Assembly: GCF_029906345.1 (NCBI RefSeq)
Contig: NZ_JARYGY010000001.1
Span: 346,851 to 410,850 of the forward strand
Length of the DNA stretch: 64,000 nucleotides
Source: Aquimarina mycalae
GTDB lineage: Bacteria > Bacteroidota > Bacteroidia > Flavobacteriales > Flavobacteriaceae
Direction: 5' to 3'
The position numbers and the translations under genes are program-made. Below, in pieces: positions 7,847-16,656 of the stretch (positions are counted from its first letter, which is position 1; every line of letters begins with the position of its first letter). A model generated the notes under the pieces. That model had not been told where the DNA came from, did not search any database, and saw only the letters and a program-made list of their open reading frames with translations.

Positions 7847-9271
7847 TTATTCTATCACTAATGTTTTACAATATGTAGTTCCATTAGGACAATTTGGTGT
7901 TTCTGCTATGATACAGATTTCATATGTACCTGCTCCAAACTGGTAGTATAAGTAATCATCTCTATCATTACTACCTATCATTTCTGTATTAACTACTTCT
8001 CCATTAATAGTCCATTCGTAGGATACATCGCTCATTCCTGAAAATTCTGCCCAGAAATTATATCCTGGAGTATCTCCTTCTTGTTCAATCTCGAAGAATA
8101 AATTAGGACAATCTGTTCCTGGTTCTTCTACTTCAATCACTTTACAGAATGTAACTCCTTGTGGGCAATTAGGTGTTTCTACTGATAAACACACTTCATA
8201 TGTTCCTGGATTAAACTGAAAGTAAAAAGGATCGTTATGTCCATTACTAGTTCCTACATGATCTCCATTAACTGACCACGATAATGTTACATCATCAATC
8301 CCTTCGAATGCATTAGGGAAAAAGTAATATGCTGGGTTATCACCATCTTGTTCTGCTTCGAAGAATATTTCCGGACAAACGGTATCACCTTCAATTTCGA
8401 TTATTTTACAATACGATGTTCCTTCAGGACATTCTGGAGTTTCTGTTTTTAAACATACTTCATATCTTCCTGGAGCGAATTGATAATAGAATCTATTATT
8501 ATCTCCATTATTAGAATCTTCTACAAATTCTCCATTTATAAACCAACCTAACCACTCAAATTGATCTGCTCCTTCAAATTCTACCTGGAAATAATACGCT
8601 GGATTATCACCGTCTTGCTCTGCAATAAAAAATAAGTCAGGACACTCTGAATCCACTTCTTCTACTTCGATCACCTTACAATATGATGCTCCATTGGGAC
8701 ATTCGTCACTTTCTGATTTAATACACACCTCATATCTTCCTGGCTCATTAAATTCCCAGAATAAGTAATTACTATCATTTGCGTTGGCATTTTCTACCAC
8801 TTCTCCATTTATAAACCAGTCAAAACGTGTTTCTTCTATTCCTGGGAAATCTGCAATAAACTTGTATTTGTTTGGTCTATCCAACTGTCTTGATTCAAAG
8901 AATAGATCTGGACAAGGATCAGTTTCATCTCTAACTACATCAATCTCCTTACACACTTCTAAAGGACAAGTGTCACTTGCTACTTTTACACAAATCGTAT
9001 GTGCTCCTTCTTCGAATTGATAGTCAAAAATCTGACTCGCTATATCATTAAGATTACCAGTATCTACTTCTTCTCCGTCAATTGACCAAGTAAACCTTAC
9101 ATCTTCAATACCATCCAATTGAGCTACAAAACGATACACTGTACTTCCTGGTACATTATCAATATTTATAGTAATATCTGGACAAGTTTCAAATTCTTCG
9201 TTTTCCTCACAAGAAGTAAATCCTAATAACAGTGTAAAGATGGTTACACACCAAATACTAAGTTTTTTCAT
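7847..9271 (-). CDS. Surface lipoprotein with five cysteine-rich PKD-like repeats
   Basis: The signal MKKLSIWCVTIFTLLLGFTSC gives a lipoprotein. The rest is almost entirely five tandem repeats of about 88 residues (roughly 30-474). Each opens with CP(D/E/N)(L/I)FF, has an F-x-W-x-(I/V)-(N/D)-G core, and carries three more cysteines in the motifs (E/T)(V/I)C, CPxG and YC(K). Each repeat could hold two disulfides, as expected for a secreted PKD/Ig-like fold. It has no catalytic domain, so a binding or structural role is likely. The ATG at 9271 is preferred to an in-frame TTG at 9298. It shares its putative promoter with its two paralogues and fecR. Confidence 0.87.
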   Translation of the reverse strand: MKKLSIWCVTIFTLLLGFTSCEENEEFETCPDITINIDNVPGSTVYRFVAQLDGIEDVRFTWSIDGEEVDTGNLNDIASQIFDYQFEEGAHTICVKVASDTCPLEVCKEIDVVRDETDPCPDLFFESRQLDRPNKYKFIADFPGIEETRFDWFINGEVVENANANDSNYLFWEFNEPGRYEVCIKSESDECPNGASYCKVIEVEEVDSECPDLFFIAEQDGDNPAYYFQVEFEGADQFEWLGWFINGEFVEDSNNGDNNRFYYQFAPGRYEVCLKTETPECPEGTSYCKIIEIEGDTVCPEIFFEAEQDGDNPAYYFFPNAFEGIDDVTLSWSVNGDHVGTSNGHNDPFYFQFNPGTYEVCLSVETPNCPQGVTFCKVIEVEEPGTDCPNLFFEIEQEGDTPGYNFWAEFSGMSDVSYEWTINGEVVNTEMIGSNDRDDYLYYQFGAGTYEICIIAETPNCPNGTTYCKTLVIE

Positions 9272-9341
9272 CGTATATAATTTTTTAGGGGTTATCAATA
9301 ATTAATTAAAAAAGAGGTCATTTATTCGCTCTACAATAATG

Positions 9342-9369
9342 AAACGCAGCACAAAAAGAATACCCTACC
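9342..9369 (-). promoter_or_regulatory. Putative ECF sigma promoter GGTAGGGTA-N14-CGTTT (lipoprotein at 7847)
   Basis: GGTAGGGTA (9369-9361) and CGTTT (9346-9342) are separated by 14 bases on the minus strand, about 70 bases upstream of the ATG at 9271. Sequence and spacing match the other three sites of the island. Confidence 0.78.
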
Positions 9370-9425
9370 CCATTCCTACAAAAAAATGTTAATTACACTT
9401 AATTTTTGCCGAAAATCCTAATAAA

Positions 9426-9455
9426 AATGAGGTCATACGTACATATGACCTCATT
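9426..9455 (-). terminator. Hairpin downstream of the four-repeat lipoprotein gene
   Basis: AATGAGGTCATA (9426-9437) and its complement (9444-9455) form a 12-base stem with a 6-base loop, 38 bases past the stop at 9493. On the minus strand it is followed by TTTTTAT, so it is a plausible intrinsic terminator. Confidence 0.75.
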
Positions 9456-9492
9456 AATAAAATATTCAAAACATGTTACTGTTTCCTAATAG

Positions 9493-10650
9493 TTATCCTT
9501 GATAATCTATAGTAATACACTTCTCTAAAGTGCCACAAGTTTGTGAAACTGCCTTATAACAAATCTCATAAGTACCAGACTGATTTACATGGTCTTGAAG
9601 TCTTGCTACTCTAGGAGTAATAGGTGTTATCGCAGTACCATCTATTGTCCAGATTATAGAATTAGGGTCTATATCTGTAATAGACAAAGCTGTAGCAATT
9701 GCTATCGTGTCTTTATAATTTATCACATCAAAAACAGAACAATCAATACTTTGTGGTTCTGGTATTACCACCTCAACACAAAACTCTGTCCCATTTGGAC
9801 AATCTGTAGTCTCAGCTTTTATACAAACAGTATAAGTTCCTGGATTATATGAATCCAAATCCAACATATTGTCACGATCTTGATTCTGAAGATCTTCGGT
9901 TTCTACCAACTGGCCATTTACATACCAAGTATAAACTCCCAACTGATCTATTCCAGAAAAATTAGCAAACATCAAGGTCCCTTCTACTATAAAGGACAAA
10001 TCTGGACATGTCTCATTATTGGTGTTTTCTACAACTATTTCTTTACAGAATGGTTCTGCCTGTGTACATGTAGTACTCTCAGAAATTAAACAAATGGTAT
10101 AAGTACCAGGTTGAAGATTTGTTAATAAGAACTTATTATCTCCTTGAAAATCTAATCCTTCATTCTCTATGATAGATTCGTTGTCTAAAGGCTCTCCTGT
10201 TACCTGCCAAGCATAAAAGCCTAGTGTATCAATACCTTCAAAATCCGCGATCAGATAATCCCCTTCTCTGCTATAAGCCAAATTAGGACAGGATTCATTA
10301 TTCTCATCTTCGATAACAATTTCTTTACAAAACTCCGCTCCATTTGGACAATCTGGTGTTTCTGCCTTAATACATACATTATAGGTACCTGGATTATATG
10401 TACTTAAATCTAATTTATTATCTCTTTGATCTTGTAAATTTTCAGTTTCGACTAGCTCATCATTTACGAACCACTCATACACTTCCAAATTATTAAGTTC
10501 TTCAAAATCGGCAAACAGAACTTTTCCATCTTGAGTAAAAGATAATTGAGGACAATCAGAATCCTGATCTATTCCGTCATCTTCAACACAAGAATTAAAA
10601 CTTAGCATAAGAGCAAAAACCAGTAGGCTCCATAATTTATTATTTTTCAT
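9493..10650 (-). CDS. Surface lipoprotein with four cysteine-rich PKD-like repeats
   Basis: The signal MKNNKLWSLLVFALMLSFNSC marks a 385-residue lipoprotein. Four tandem repeats follow: three close copies opening CPxL, with GDN(K/M)-type loops and the closing pattern C-I-K-A-E-T-x-x-CPNG-x-x-FC, and a diverged fourth copy opening CSVFDV. The cysteine positions match those of the paralogues at 6204 and 7847. This copy lies nearest the divergent sigma-factor gene. It has its own GGTAGGGCG-N14-CGTTT element 69 bases upstream and a terminator-like hairpin downstream, so the three lipoprotein genes are probably separate transcription units under common control. Confidence 0.87.
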   Translation of the reverse strand: MKNNKLWSLLVFALMLSFNSCVEDDGIDQDSDCPQLSFTQDGKVLFADFEELNNLEVYEWFVNDELVETENLQDQRDNKLDLSTYNPGTYNVCIKAETPDCPNGAEFCKEIVIEDENNESCPNLAYSREGDYLIADFEGIDTLGFYAWQVTGEPLDNESIIENEGLDFQGDNKFLLTNLQPGTYTICLISESTTCTQAEPFCKEIVVENTNNETCPDLSFIVEGTLMFANFSGIDQLGVYTWYVNGQLVETEDLQNQDRDNMLDLDSYNPGTYTVCIKAETTDCPNGTEFCVEVVIPEPQSIDCSVFDVINYKDTIAIATALSITDIDPNSIIWTIDGTAITPITPRVARLQDHVNQSGTYEICYKAVSQTCGTLEKCITIDYQG

Positions 10651-10718
10651 GGTAATCTTTATTTAAATTAATGATTTGTGAATACGTACGTTAATCTTGA
10701 TTTGTTATAACATCAATA

Positions 10719-10746
10719 AAACGCTTCATTCATAGATCGCCCTACC
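10719..10746 (-). promoter_or_regulatory. Putative ECF sigma promoter GGTAGGGCG-N14-CGTTT (lipoprotein at 9493)
   Basis: GGTAGGGCG (10746-10738) and CGTTT (10723-10719) are 14 bases apart on the minus strand. Two bases of the upstream block differ from the other sites (CG in place of TA). The site lies between the lipoprotein gene and the divergent sigma-factor gene. Confidence 0.72.
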
Positions 10747-10812
10747 ACTTATTTTACTTTTTTTTATTTTTTTATTTTTGATCTTCGCAAAAAAAAATTG
10801 ATCTTGCTCCCA

Positions 10813-10820
10813 TAATTTTG
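10813..10820 (+). promoter_or_regulatory. Housekeeping -7 element (TAATTTTG) of the sigma-factor gene
   Basis: TAATTTTG is a full match to TAnnTTTG and ends only 6 bases before the ATG of the sigma gene. A transcript from it would have little or no leader. No good -33 block is seen at 19 bases. Confidence 0.5.
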
Positions 10821-10826
10821 CCTTAA

Positions 10827-11348
10827 ATGTCTGACAACAATAAATCTACTTGTGATGAACAAGTTTTTGATCAGTTTTTCAAAAGTCACGCAAAACTTTT
10901 GAGAAGTTACCTCTATTATAAATTCGGTGACTTAGATCAAGCGGAAGATATCGTGCAAGACTCTTTTATCAAATTATGGAATAATTGTTCTAAGGTTCCT
11001 ATAGAAAAAGCAAAGAGTTATGTATATACGATTGCTACTAATTTTGGAATTAGTATTGCTAGACACCAACAGGTAAAATTTAAGTACCAAAACTATATTA
11101 CACAACGAAAAAGTGATGTTACCAATGAATCTCCTGAGTTTGTTATTCTTGAAAAAGAATATATGGAGAAACTTAAAAGTGCTATTGCAGATTTACCTGA
11201 AAGACAAAGAGAAGTTTTTTTATTAAGTAGAATTGACAAAAAAACGTACCGCGAAATTGCAGAATTATCAAACGTTTCAGTAAAAGCTATTGAGAAATTA
11301 ATGCATAAAGCTTTAGTGACTTTAAGAAAAAAAATTGGAAATATTTAA
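10827..11348 (+). CDS. ECF (FecI-like) RNA polymerase sigma factor
   Basis: This 173-residue protein has the two ECF domains. Region 2 is at about 15-80 (DLDQAEDIVQDSFIKLW, then AKSYVYTIATNF). Region 4 is at about 115-170, with the helix-turn-helix YREIAELSNVSVKAIEKLMHKAL. It should direct RNA polymerase to a small set of envelope genes when released by the FecR protein encoded next. Four GGTAGGG-N14-CGTTT sites in this island are its likely targets. The gene is divergent from the three lipoproteins and begins the fecR/receptor cluster, although fecR also has its own site. Confidence 0.95.
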   Translation: MSDNNKSTCDEQVFDQFFKSHAKLLRSYLYYKFGDLDQAEDIVQDSFIKLWNNCSKVPIEKAKSYVYTIATNFGISIARHQQVKFKYQNYITQRKSDVTNESPEFVILEKEYMEKLKSAIADLPERQREVFLLSRIDKKTYREIAELSNVSVKAIEKLMHKALVTLRKKIGNI

Positions 11349-11354
11349 AAAAGA

Positions 11355-11382
11355 GGTAGGGTAATCCCAAACTTAAACGTTT
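11355..11382 (+). promoter_or_regulatory. Putative ECF sigma promoter GGTAGGGTA-N14-CGTTT (fecR)
   Basis: GGTAGGGTA (11355-11363) and CGTTT (11378-11382) are 14 bases apart on the plus strand, in the 54-base gap between the sigma gene and fecR. CGTTT ends 20 bases before the fecR ATG. The site would let the sigma factor drive its own anti-sigma and receptor genes. Confidence 0.78.
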
Positions 11383-11402
11383 CTATTATATATAAGCAGA
11401 TT

Positions 11403-12317
11403 ATGTTAGAGAACAAAAAAGATGATATATTCTTATCCCGATGGATTAACGGAGAGCTTTCTCCGGAGGAACTTAACGAGTTCCAATCTCATCCTGAATA
11501 TGAATATTATGCAAAGATAATGGCTGGTGCTGATGCTTTGGATCTAGCAGAATATGACATGAATACAGCATTAGCTAATATAAAATCTAATCGAAATACT
11601 ACATCAGTAAACAAATCAAAACCAGTAATTAAACTTTGGCCTTATGCTGCTGTTGCAGCTTCGATAGTAGTTATACTAGGATTATTTTTATTCAGTTCTG
11701 ACGATTCGTTTACCACAAATTATGGAGAACAATTAGCAGTTACGTTACCTGATGGCTCTGAAATGATTCTGAATGCCAAATCTGAAGCTAGTTTTGATAA
11801 AAAGAACTGGAACACTGATAGAACCGTATTACTTAACGGTGAAGCATATTTTAAAGTTAAAAAAGGAAGTAAATTTACAGTTACCACTGAAAACGGAAAT
11901 GTTTCCGTTTTAGGAACTGAATTTAACGTGCAATCTCAAACTTCATTCTTTGAAGCAGTTTGCTATGAAGGTAAGGTAAGTGTTACAAGTGGTCAAGATA
12001 ATACTATTCTGACAGCTGGAAAAGCTTACAGAAATATTAAAAACACAGCTCCTGAACATTGGACATTTGTAACACAAGAACCTTCCTGGATTAATAATAC
12101 AAGTTCATTCAGAAGTATTCCTCTAAAATATGTTTTTAGTGAACTAGAAGAACAATACAATATCAATATTGAAACTAAAGATATAGACACATCTACAATC
12201 TATACTGGAACTTTTCCAAATAATGATATAGAAGTCGCTCTTAAGACAGTTTTTAGTACCTTAGGTTTGCAATACAAGCTATCGCAAGATGGCAAGACCG
12301 TGGTATTAGAAAATTAA
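11403..12317 (+). CDS. FecR-family anti-sigma factor
   Basis: The 304-residue protein spans the inner membrane once. A cytoplasmic N-terminus (about 1-78) with the RWINGELSPEEL opening should bind the sigma factor. A membrane segment follows at about 79-99. The periplasmic FecR domain (about 105-205) has the typical TLPDGSEMILNAKS and GEAYFKVKK patterns, and a DUF4974-like C-terminal domain closes with the FSELEEQYNINIE pattern. It should relay a signal from the receptor's STN domain to the sigma factor. It is followed after 4 bases by the TonB-dependent receptor gene. Confidence 0.95.
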   Translation: MLENKKDDIFLSRWINGELSPEELNEFQSHPEYEYYAKIMAGADALDLAEYDMNTALANIKSNRNTTSVNKSKPVIKLWPYAAVAASIVVILGLFLFSSDDSFTTNYGEQLAVTLPDGSEMILNAKSEASFDKKNWNTDRTVLLNGEAYFKVKKGSKFTVTTENGNVSVLGTEFNVQSQTSFFEAVCYEGKVSVTSGQDNTILTAGKAYRNIKNTAPEHWTFVTQEPSWINNTSSFRSIPLKYVFSELEEQYNINIETKDIDTSTIYTGTFPNNDIEVALKTVFSTLGLQYKLSQDGKTVVLEN

Positions 12318-12321
12318 AAGA

Positions 12322-14868
12322 ATGATTAGACTTTTTTGTGTATGCATACTTTTATTGGGCATGTCTGTTTTTTCACAAGAAAAAGCATTTCCTATTCATG
12401 TCGAAAATCAACCGCTATCTCAAATTATTCCTGACCTAGAAAAGCATTTTGATGTAAAACTCTCATACATTGATGCTACTATTGTCAATAAATTAGTTAC
12501 GATTCAGATTGATTCTGAAACGACCATAGAAGATATTATAGATACTCTTCAGCAGCAAACACGGTTAAAATTCGAAATTACAGGAGGAAATTTTATTACC
12601 ATTAGAAATTATATTAAAAAAGATATGATATCTGTTTGTGGGTATATCTACGATGAAAATTTAAAACCGTTAGAGAACATAAGAATATTCTTTAAAGCCT
12701 CTAGAGCTAATATCACAACTGATGAAAAAGGGTATTTTGAAAATAAAGAAGTCCCTTTTAATTCTGTAATACTAATAAGTGCTCCTGGGTTTCGACAGAA
12801 AGTATTAAATTCTGCAACGCTTATAGACGATTGCATAAAAATATACTTAACCAATGCAGTAGAAACGCTTGATGAAGTTTTGATTCAGGAATATCTAACC
12901 AAAGGGATTACACAAAATAAAAAGGTAGTAAATATTAATCTAAAAGAAATAGAAATATTACCTGGATTGACAGAACCAGACATCTTACAAAGTATTCAAC
13001 TAACTCCAGGCGTTAACAGCCCTTTTGAAACTGCTTCAGGATTATATGTGCGTGGTAGTACACCTAACCAAAACTTAGTTTTATGGAACGGAATCAAAAC
13101 CTATAATCAAGGTCATTTTTTTGGCATGTTATCCGCTTTTAATCCATATGTAGTTAAAGAAGTGGATTTTGCTAAAAGTGGAGTAAGTGCAAAATATGGG
13201 GATCGAATATCTGGAGTTGTCGATATTAAAACAGAAAACAAAGTGGCCGAACGTTTTACAGGAGGTGCAGGTTTTAATATGATCAATGCCGATGCTGTTA
13301 TCCATACGCCAATTATTAAGGATAAAGTATCACTACAGGTATCAGGAAGAAGGTCTTATACGGATATTTTAGAAACTTTTACCTATAAACAATTTGCAGA
13401 TCGAGTTTTTCAAAATACCACCATCGCCGAAATCACAGAATTAAATGAGGCTAGAAATGATTTTTTCTATGCAGATTTCAATGCTAATCTCATCGCCAAA
13501 ATATCTGATTTTGATAATTTAGAAATAAATGCACTTTATAGTAAGAACGATTTGGATTTTAGAAGAAGTGATAACCTCACATCCCTAAATGATGATTTGG
13601 TTACAGAAAATGAAGGTTATAACATTGGATGGAAGCATATCTGGAATAATAAATTAACTGTGCATACTAGCGGATATTATGCCAGATATCTTTTGAATTA
13701 TCAATTTATAACAGGTGCATCTGGAATTACTACCGAAATAGAAAGCAAAAAGAATAGTGTAAAAGACTTAGGAGGAGCATTAGAATTAGATTATTCTTTA
13801 TCCGACAATCAAAAAATTATAGGTGGATATCAATTCTCTAACAATACGATCAAATATGCATTTGTAACAACCACTCCAACTTACGAACTAATTCTTGACC
13901 AAGACGATCGATTCCTTAATTCGCATGCTGCTTATGCCGAATATAAATATGAAACCCCTAAAAACTTATACATATCTGCTGGATTACGTTTTAACCACTA
14001 TTCAGAATTGAACGAATCATTTATAGAACCAAGGGTTTTTATTCAAAAATACTTATCTAAAAACTGGAAAGTTAATGCTACTGGAGAATACAGAAGTCAA
14101 GCTGTTAGTCAGATTAGAGAGTCTGTTGTAAGTGATCTATCTTTAGAAAATCAGGTTTGGACACTTGCCAATGAAGCCCAGTTTCCTATTATCACTAGTT
14201 ATCAATTTACTTTAGGAAGTAGTTTTAAAAAAAACAAATGGTATTTTGATGTGGACACTTATTATAAACAAATTGACAATATAACCTCGCTAACAGCTGG
14301 TTTCATAAACCCCATAGATAACACCTATCATAATGGGGAAAGCCGAGTATATGGAATCGATTTCTTTTTAAAGAAACGGTTTAAAAATTACAAAACCTGG
14401 GTGAGTTATTCATATATCAATACTCAAAATAAGTTTGATGATATCAATAATAATGAATCTTTTCCTGGAAACTGGAATATTGAGCATACAGTAAAATGGT
14501 CTCATTTTTATAAGCTAAATAATTTTCAGTTTTCGTTAGGTTGGCTTTGGCATACTGGTAAAGCCTTTACCAATGTTTTGGGAGTCGATGAAAGAGGTGA
14601 TTTAATATTATTGGATTTTGGAGAAATTAATGGTAACAACTTACCTGTATATCACAGGTTAGATTTTTCTGCAATTTATGATTTCAAACTTAGATCTACA
14701 CCCAATATTAATTATCGTTTAGGACTTTCTGTATTGAATATCTATGACAGAAAAAATTTACTAAACCGAGAGTTCAGAACCACCAATTCATTAGATAATC
14801 GGTTTATTAATTCAGATATTTTTGCATTAGGTATTACACCTAACCTAAGTTTCAGAGTTTTTTGGTAA
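12322..14868 (+). CDS. TonB-dependent receptor with STN signalling domain
   Basis: The 848-residue precursor has a short signal (MIRLFCVCILLLGMSVFSQ), an STN domain (about 22-95) and a carboxypeptidase-regulatory-like beta domain (about 102-180, VCGYIYDENLKPLENIRI). A TonB plug (about 200-310, with LYVRGSTPNQNLVLWNGI) and a 22-strand type barrel with an aromatic C-terminal end (LSFRVFW) follow. The STN domain marks receptors that signal through FecR to an ECF sigma factor. No SusD-like gene is adjacent, so this is not a standard SusCD glycan pair. The repeat lipoproteins across the divergent promoter may be its surface partners. Confidence 0.94.
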   Translation: MIRLFCVCILLLGMSVFSQEKAFPIHVENQPLSQIIPDLEKHFDVKLSYIDATIVNKLVTIQIDSETTIEDIIDTLQQQTRLKFEITGGNFITIRNYIKKDMISVCGYIYDENLKPLENIRIFFKASRANITTDEKGYFENKEVPFNSVILISAPGFRQKVLNSATLIDDCIKIYLTNAVETLDEVLIQEYLTKGITQNKKVVNINLKEIEILPGLTEPDILQSIQLTPGVNSPFETASGLYVRGSTPNQNLVLWNGIKTYNQGHFFGMLSAFNPYVVKEVDFAKSGVSAKYGDRISGVVDIKTENKVAERFTGGAGFNMINADAVIHTPIIKDKVSLQVSGRRSYTDILETFTYKQFADRVFQNTTIAEITELNEARNDFFYADFNANLIAKISDFDNLEINALYSKNDLDFRRSDNLTSLNDDLVTENEGYNIGWKHIWNNKLTVHTSGYYARYLLNYQFITGASGITTEIESKKNSVKDLGGALELDYSLSDNQKIIGGYQFSNNTIKYAFVTTTPTYELILDQDDRFLNSHAAYAEYKYETPKNLYISAGLRFNHYSELNESFIEPRVFIQKYLSKNWKVNATGEYRSQAVSQIRESVVSDLSLENQVWTLANEAQFPIITSYQFTLGSSFKKNKWYFDVDTYYKQIDNITSLTAGFINPIDNTYHNGESRVYGIDFFLKKRFKNYKTWVSYSYINTQNKFDDINNNESFPGNWNIEHTVKWSHFYKLNNFQFSLGWLWHTGKAFTNVLGVDERGDLILLDFGEINGNNLPVYHRLDFSAIYDFKLRSTPNINYRLGLSVLNIYDRKNLLNREFRTTNSLDNRFINSDIFALGITPNLSFRVFW

Positions 14869-14896
14869 CTCACAATCTGGATTACAAAAACAAAAA

Positions 14897-14920
14897 ACCA
14901 TTCTAAAAAATTAGAATGGT
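14897..14920. terminator. Bidirectional terminator between the receptor gene and ndk
   Basis: A 10-base stem ACCATTCTAA/TTAGAATGGT with a 4-base AAAA loop is flanked by A-rich and T-rich sequence. It lies between two convergent genes and can serve both. Confidence 0.85.
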
Positions 14921-14949
14921 TTTGAATATTATATGCGTCTAACTTTTTC

Positions 14950-15369
14950 TTAGAACTGCTCTCTTCCTGAGAAATGAAAAGCACCTTCGATAGCAGCGTT
15001 GTCATCACTATCACTTCCGTGTACAGCATTTTCGCTAATTGAAGTAGCAAATTTCTTACGGATGGTTCCTTCAGCCGCTTCTTCTGGATTAGTAGCTCCG
15101 ATTAATGTTCTAAAATCTTCAACTGCATTTTCTTTTTCAAGAATAGCCGCTACGATTGGACCACTAGTCATATACTCTACTAATTCTCCGTAAAACGGAC
15201 GCTCACTATGCACAGCATAAAAAGCTTTTGCATCATCTGTAGTAAGTTGTGTTAATTTCATTGCTACAATTCTAAAACCTGAAGCAGTGATTTGTTCAAG
15301 GATCGCACCGATGTACCCTTTTCTTACTGCATCTGGCTTAAGCATGGTAAAAGTTCTATTTGTTGCCAT
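14950..15369 (-). CDS. ndk: Nucleoside diphosphate kinase
   Basis: Ndk transfers the gamma phosphate between nucleoside triphosphates and diphosphates through a phospho-histidine. The 139-residue length is standard. The sequence shows the N-terminal [11 protein letters not shown] strand, the [21 protein letters not shown] region, and the catalytic-His signature [12 protein letters not shown] near the C-terminus. It has its own promoter (TTG-N19-TACTTTTG at 15496-15467), giving a leader of roughly 90 bases. It converges on the receptor gene. Confidence 0.98.
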   Translation of the reverse strand: MATNRTFTMLKPDAVRKGYIGAILEQITASGFRIVAMKLTQLTTDDAKAFYAVHSERPFYGELVEYMTSGPIVAAILEKENAVEDFRTLIGATNPEEAAEGTIRKKFATSISENAVHGSDSDDNAAIEGAFHFSGREQF

Positions 15370-15466
15370 TTTTAAAATTTAGTTTTTATTCAATTTTCCT
15401 ATCAAAAGGAAAACTATTCTTTTTAACAATTTTCTGATCATACAAACCAGAAAGCAAAATTTTGTG

Positions 15467-15496
15467 CAAAAGTATAGATAAAAGCATCAAAAACAA
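15467..15496 (-). promoter_or_regulatory. Housekeeping promoter of ndk (TTG-N19-TACTTTTG)
   Basis: On the minus strand TTG (15496-15494), 19 bases, then TACTTTTG (15474-15467) is an exact Bacteroidetes-type promoter. The ndk ATG is at 15369. Confidence 0.7.
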
Positions 15497-15545
15497 GAAA
15501 TATCAATAGAAAGTCTCTGGATTTACAATATAGAAATACAAAATT

Positions 15546-16577
15546 CTAATTTTTATGGTAATTCGGCACGAATTCTTGTAAAATTTTATTGTTTTCGCCC
15601 CGCATTTGCATAATCACCTTTTGTTTATCAAAATTAAATTTCAAAACCCCAAAACTAGGTACAGAAATAACCACTCCTACTCTATTTTTATTAACCTCTC
15701 CGCTATATTTACTATAAGAATGTGTCAATCCACTAGAAGTAAAATCTACTAATGGGTATCTTAGTTCAGGGATTCGAGTAGTAGAAAATTCTGAAATATG
15801 TCGATCGCCGCTTAGAATCATTGCATTCTTTACTTTTTTATCTACGATTAACTTTTTCAACCTTTCCACTTCTCCTGGAAAATTGCCCCAACATTCCCAA
15901 CCATGTTCTGATGACAAAAACTGAATACTACTAACAATTACATTAAAATCAGCTGTAGTTAAGTCTAATTCCTTTTCTAACCATTTCCATTGTTTTTCTC
16001 CTAAAATAGTTCCTATGTTATTTTTATAAGGCACATAGCGTTTATTGCCTGTTACATCTTTTAATAATTTAGATCTAAAATATCTTGTATCTAAAATAAT
16101 AACATTAATACTTCCTTTTTCATTTTTAAACAACTTAGAATAATATACACCTTCTTGTTTTCTTCTATAATCATCTTTTGAAACACCTAAAAAATCAAGG
16201 AATAACTGCTGACTTTCTTCTTTCATGCTCCATTCTGCACCGACATCATTCTTACCATAATCGTGATCATCCCAAGTGGCTAATATTGGAATAGTTTTCT
16301 TTAATTTTTGATAACCAGAATTTTTATTTTGAATTTTATAATCGTTTGCTATTTTAGACATATCATCAGAATCTCCATAGATATTATCTCCTCCCCAAAT
16401 AAATACATCTGGATTATTTTTCAATATTTCTTTCCAAAAAGGTTGTGGACTATTTTGCTTATTACAACTCCCAAAAGCTATCGTGAAATCTGGTTTTTTG
16501 ATATTTGATATTGTCTGAGAGAACGAGTAATACGTTGCAAAAAATAATGCAATGAATATGTTTATAACGGTTTTCAT
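15546..16577 (-). CDS. Secreted PhoD-like metallophosphatase
   Basis: The 343-residue precursor has a signal peptide (MKTVINIFIALFFATYYSFSQ). The metallophosphoesterase motifs of the PhoD family follow in order: IAFGSCNKQ, FIWGGDNIYGD, ATWDDHDYGKND and, later, ILSGDRHISEF. It lacks the N-terminal Fn3-like domain of classical PhoD and is shorter, so it belongs to the compact 'alkaline phosphatase D family' group. It is probably exported and may release phosphate from organic esters. The substrate is unknown. The neighbours are unrelated. Confidence 0.9.
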   Translation of the reverse strand: MKTVINIFIALFFATYYSFSQTISNIKKPDFTIAFGSCNKQNSPQPFWKEILKNNPDVFIWGGDNIYGDSDDMSKIANDYKIQNKNSGYQKLKKTIPILATWDDHDYGKNDVGAEWSMKEESQQLFLDFLGVSKDDYRRKQEGVYYSKLFKNEKGSINVIILDTRYFRSKLLKDVTGNKRYVPYKNNIGTILGEKQWKWLEKELDLTTADFNVIVSSIQFLSSEHGWECWGNFPGEVERLKKLIVDKKVKNAMILSGDRHISEFSTTRIPELRYPLVDFTSSGLTHSYSKYSGEVNKNRVGVVISVPSFGVLKFNFDKQKVIMQMRGENNKILQEFVPNYHKN

Positions 16578-16656
16578 ATGATAAAGAATGATTAGCCTAT
16601 AAAATTAAGTATTCCTTTATTACCATATTATTAATAAATAGTATATTCGCTGACCT

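Noticed and set aside
6204..10650. CRISPR-like or satellite DNA repeats across the lipoprotein genes
   Set aside because: The periodicity is at protein level (repeats of about 85-90 residues with conserved cysteines); there are no short identical DNA repeats with unique spacers.
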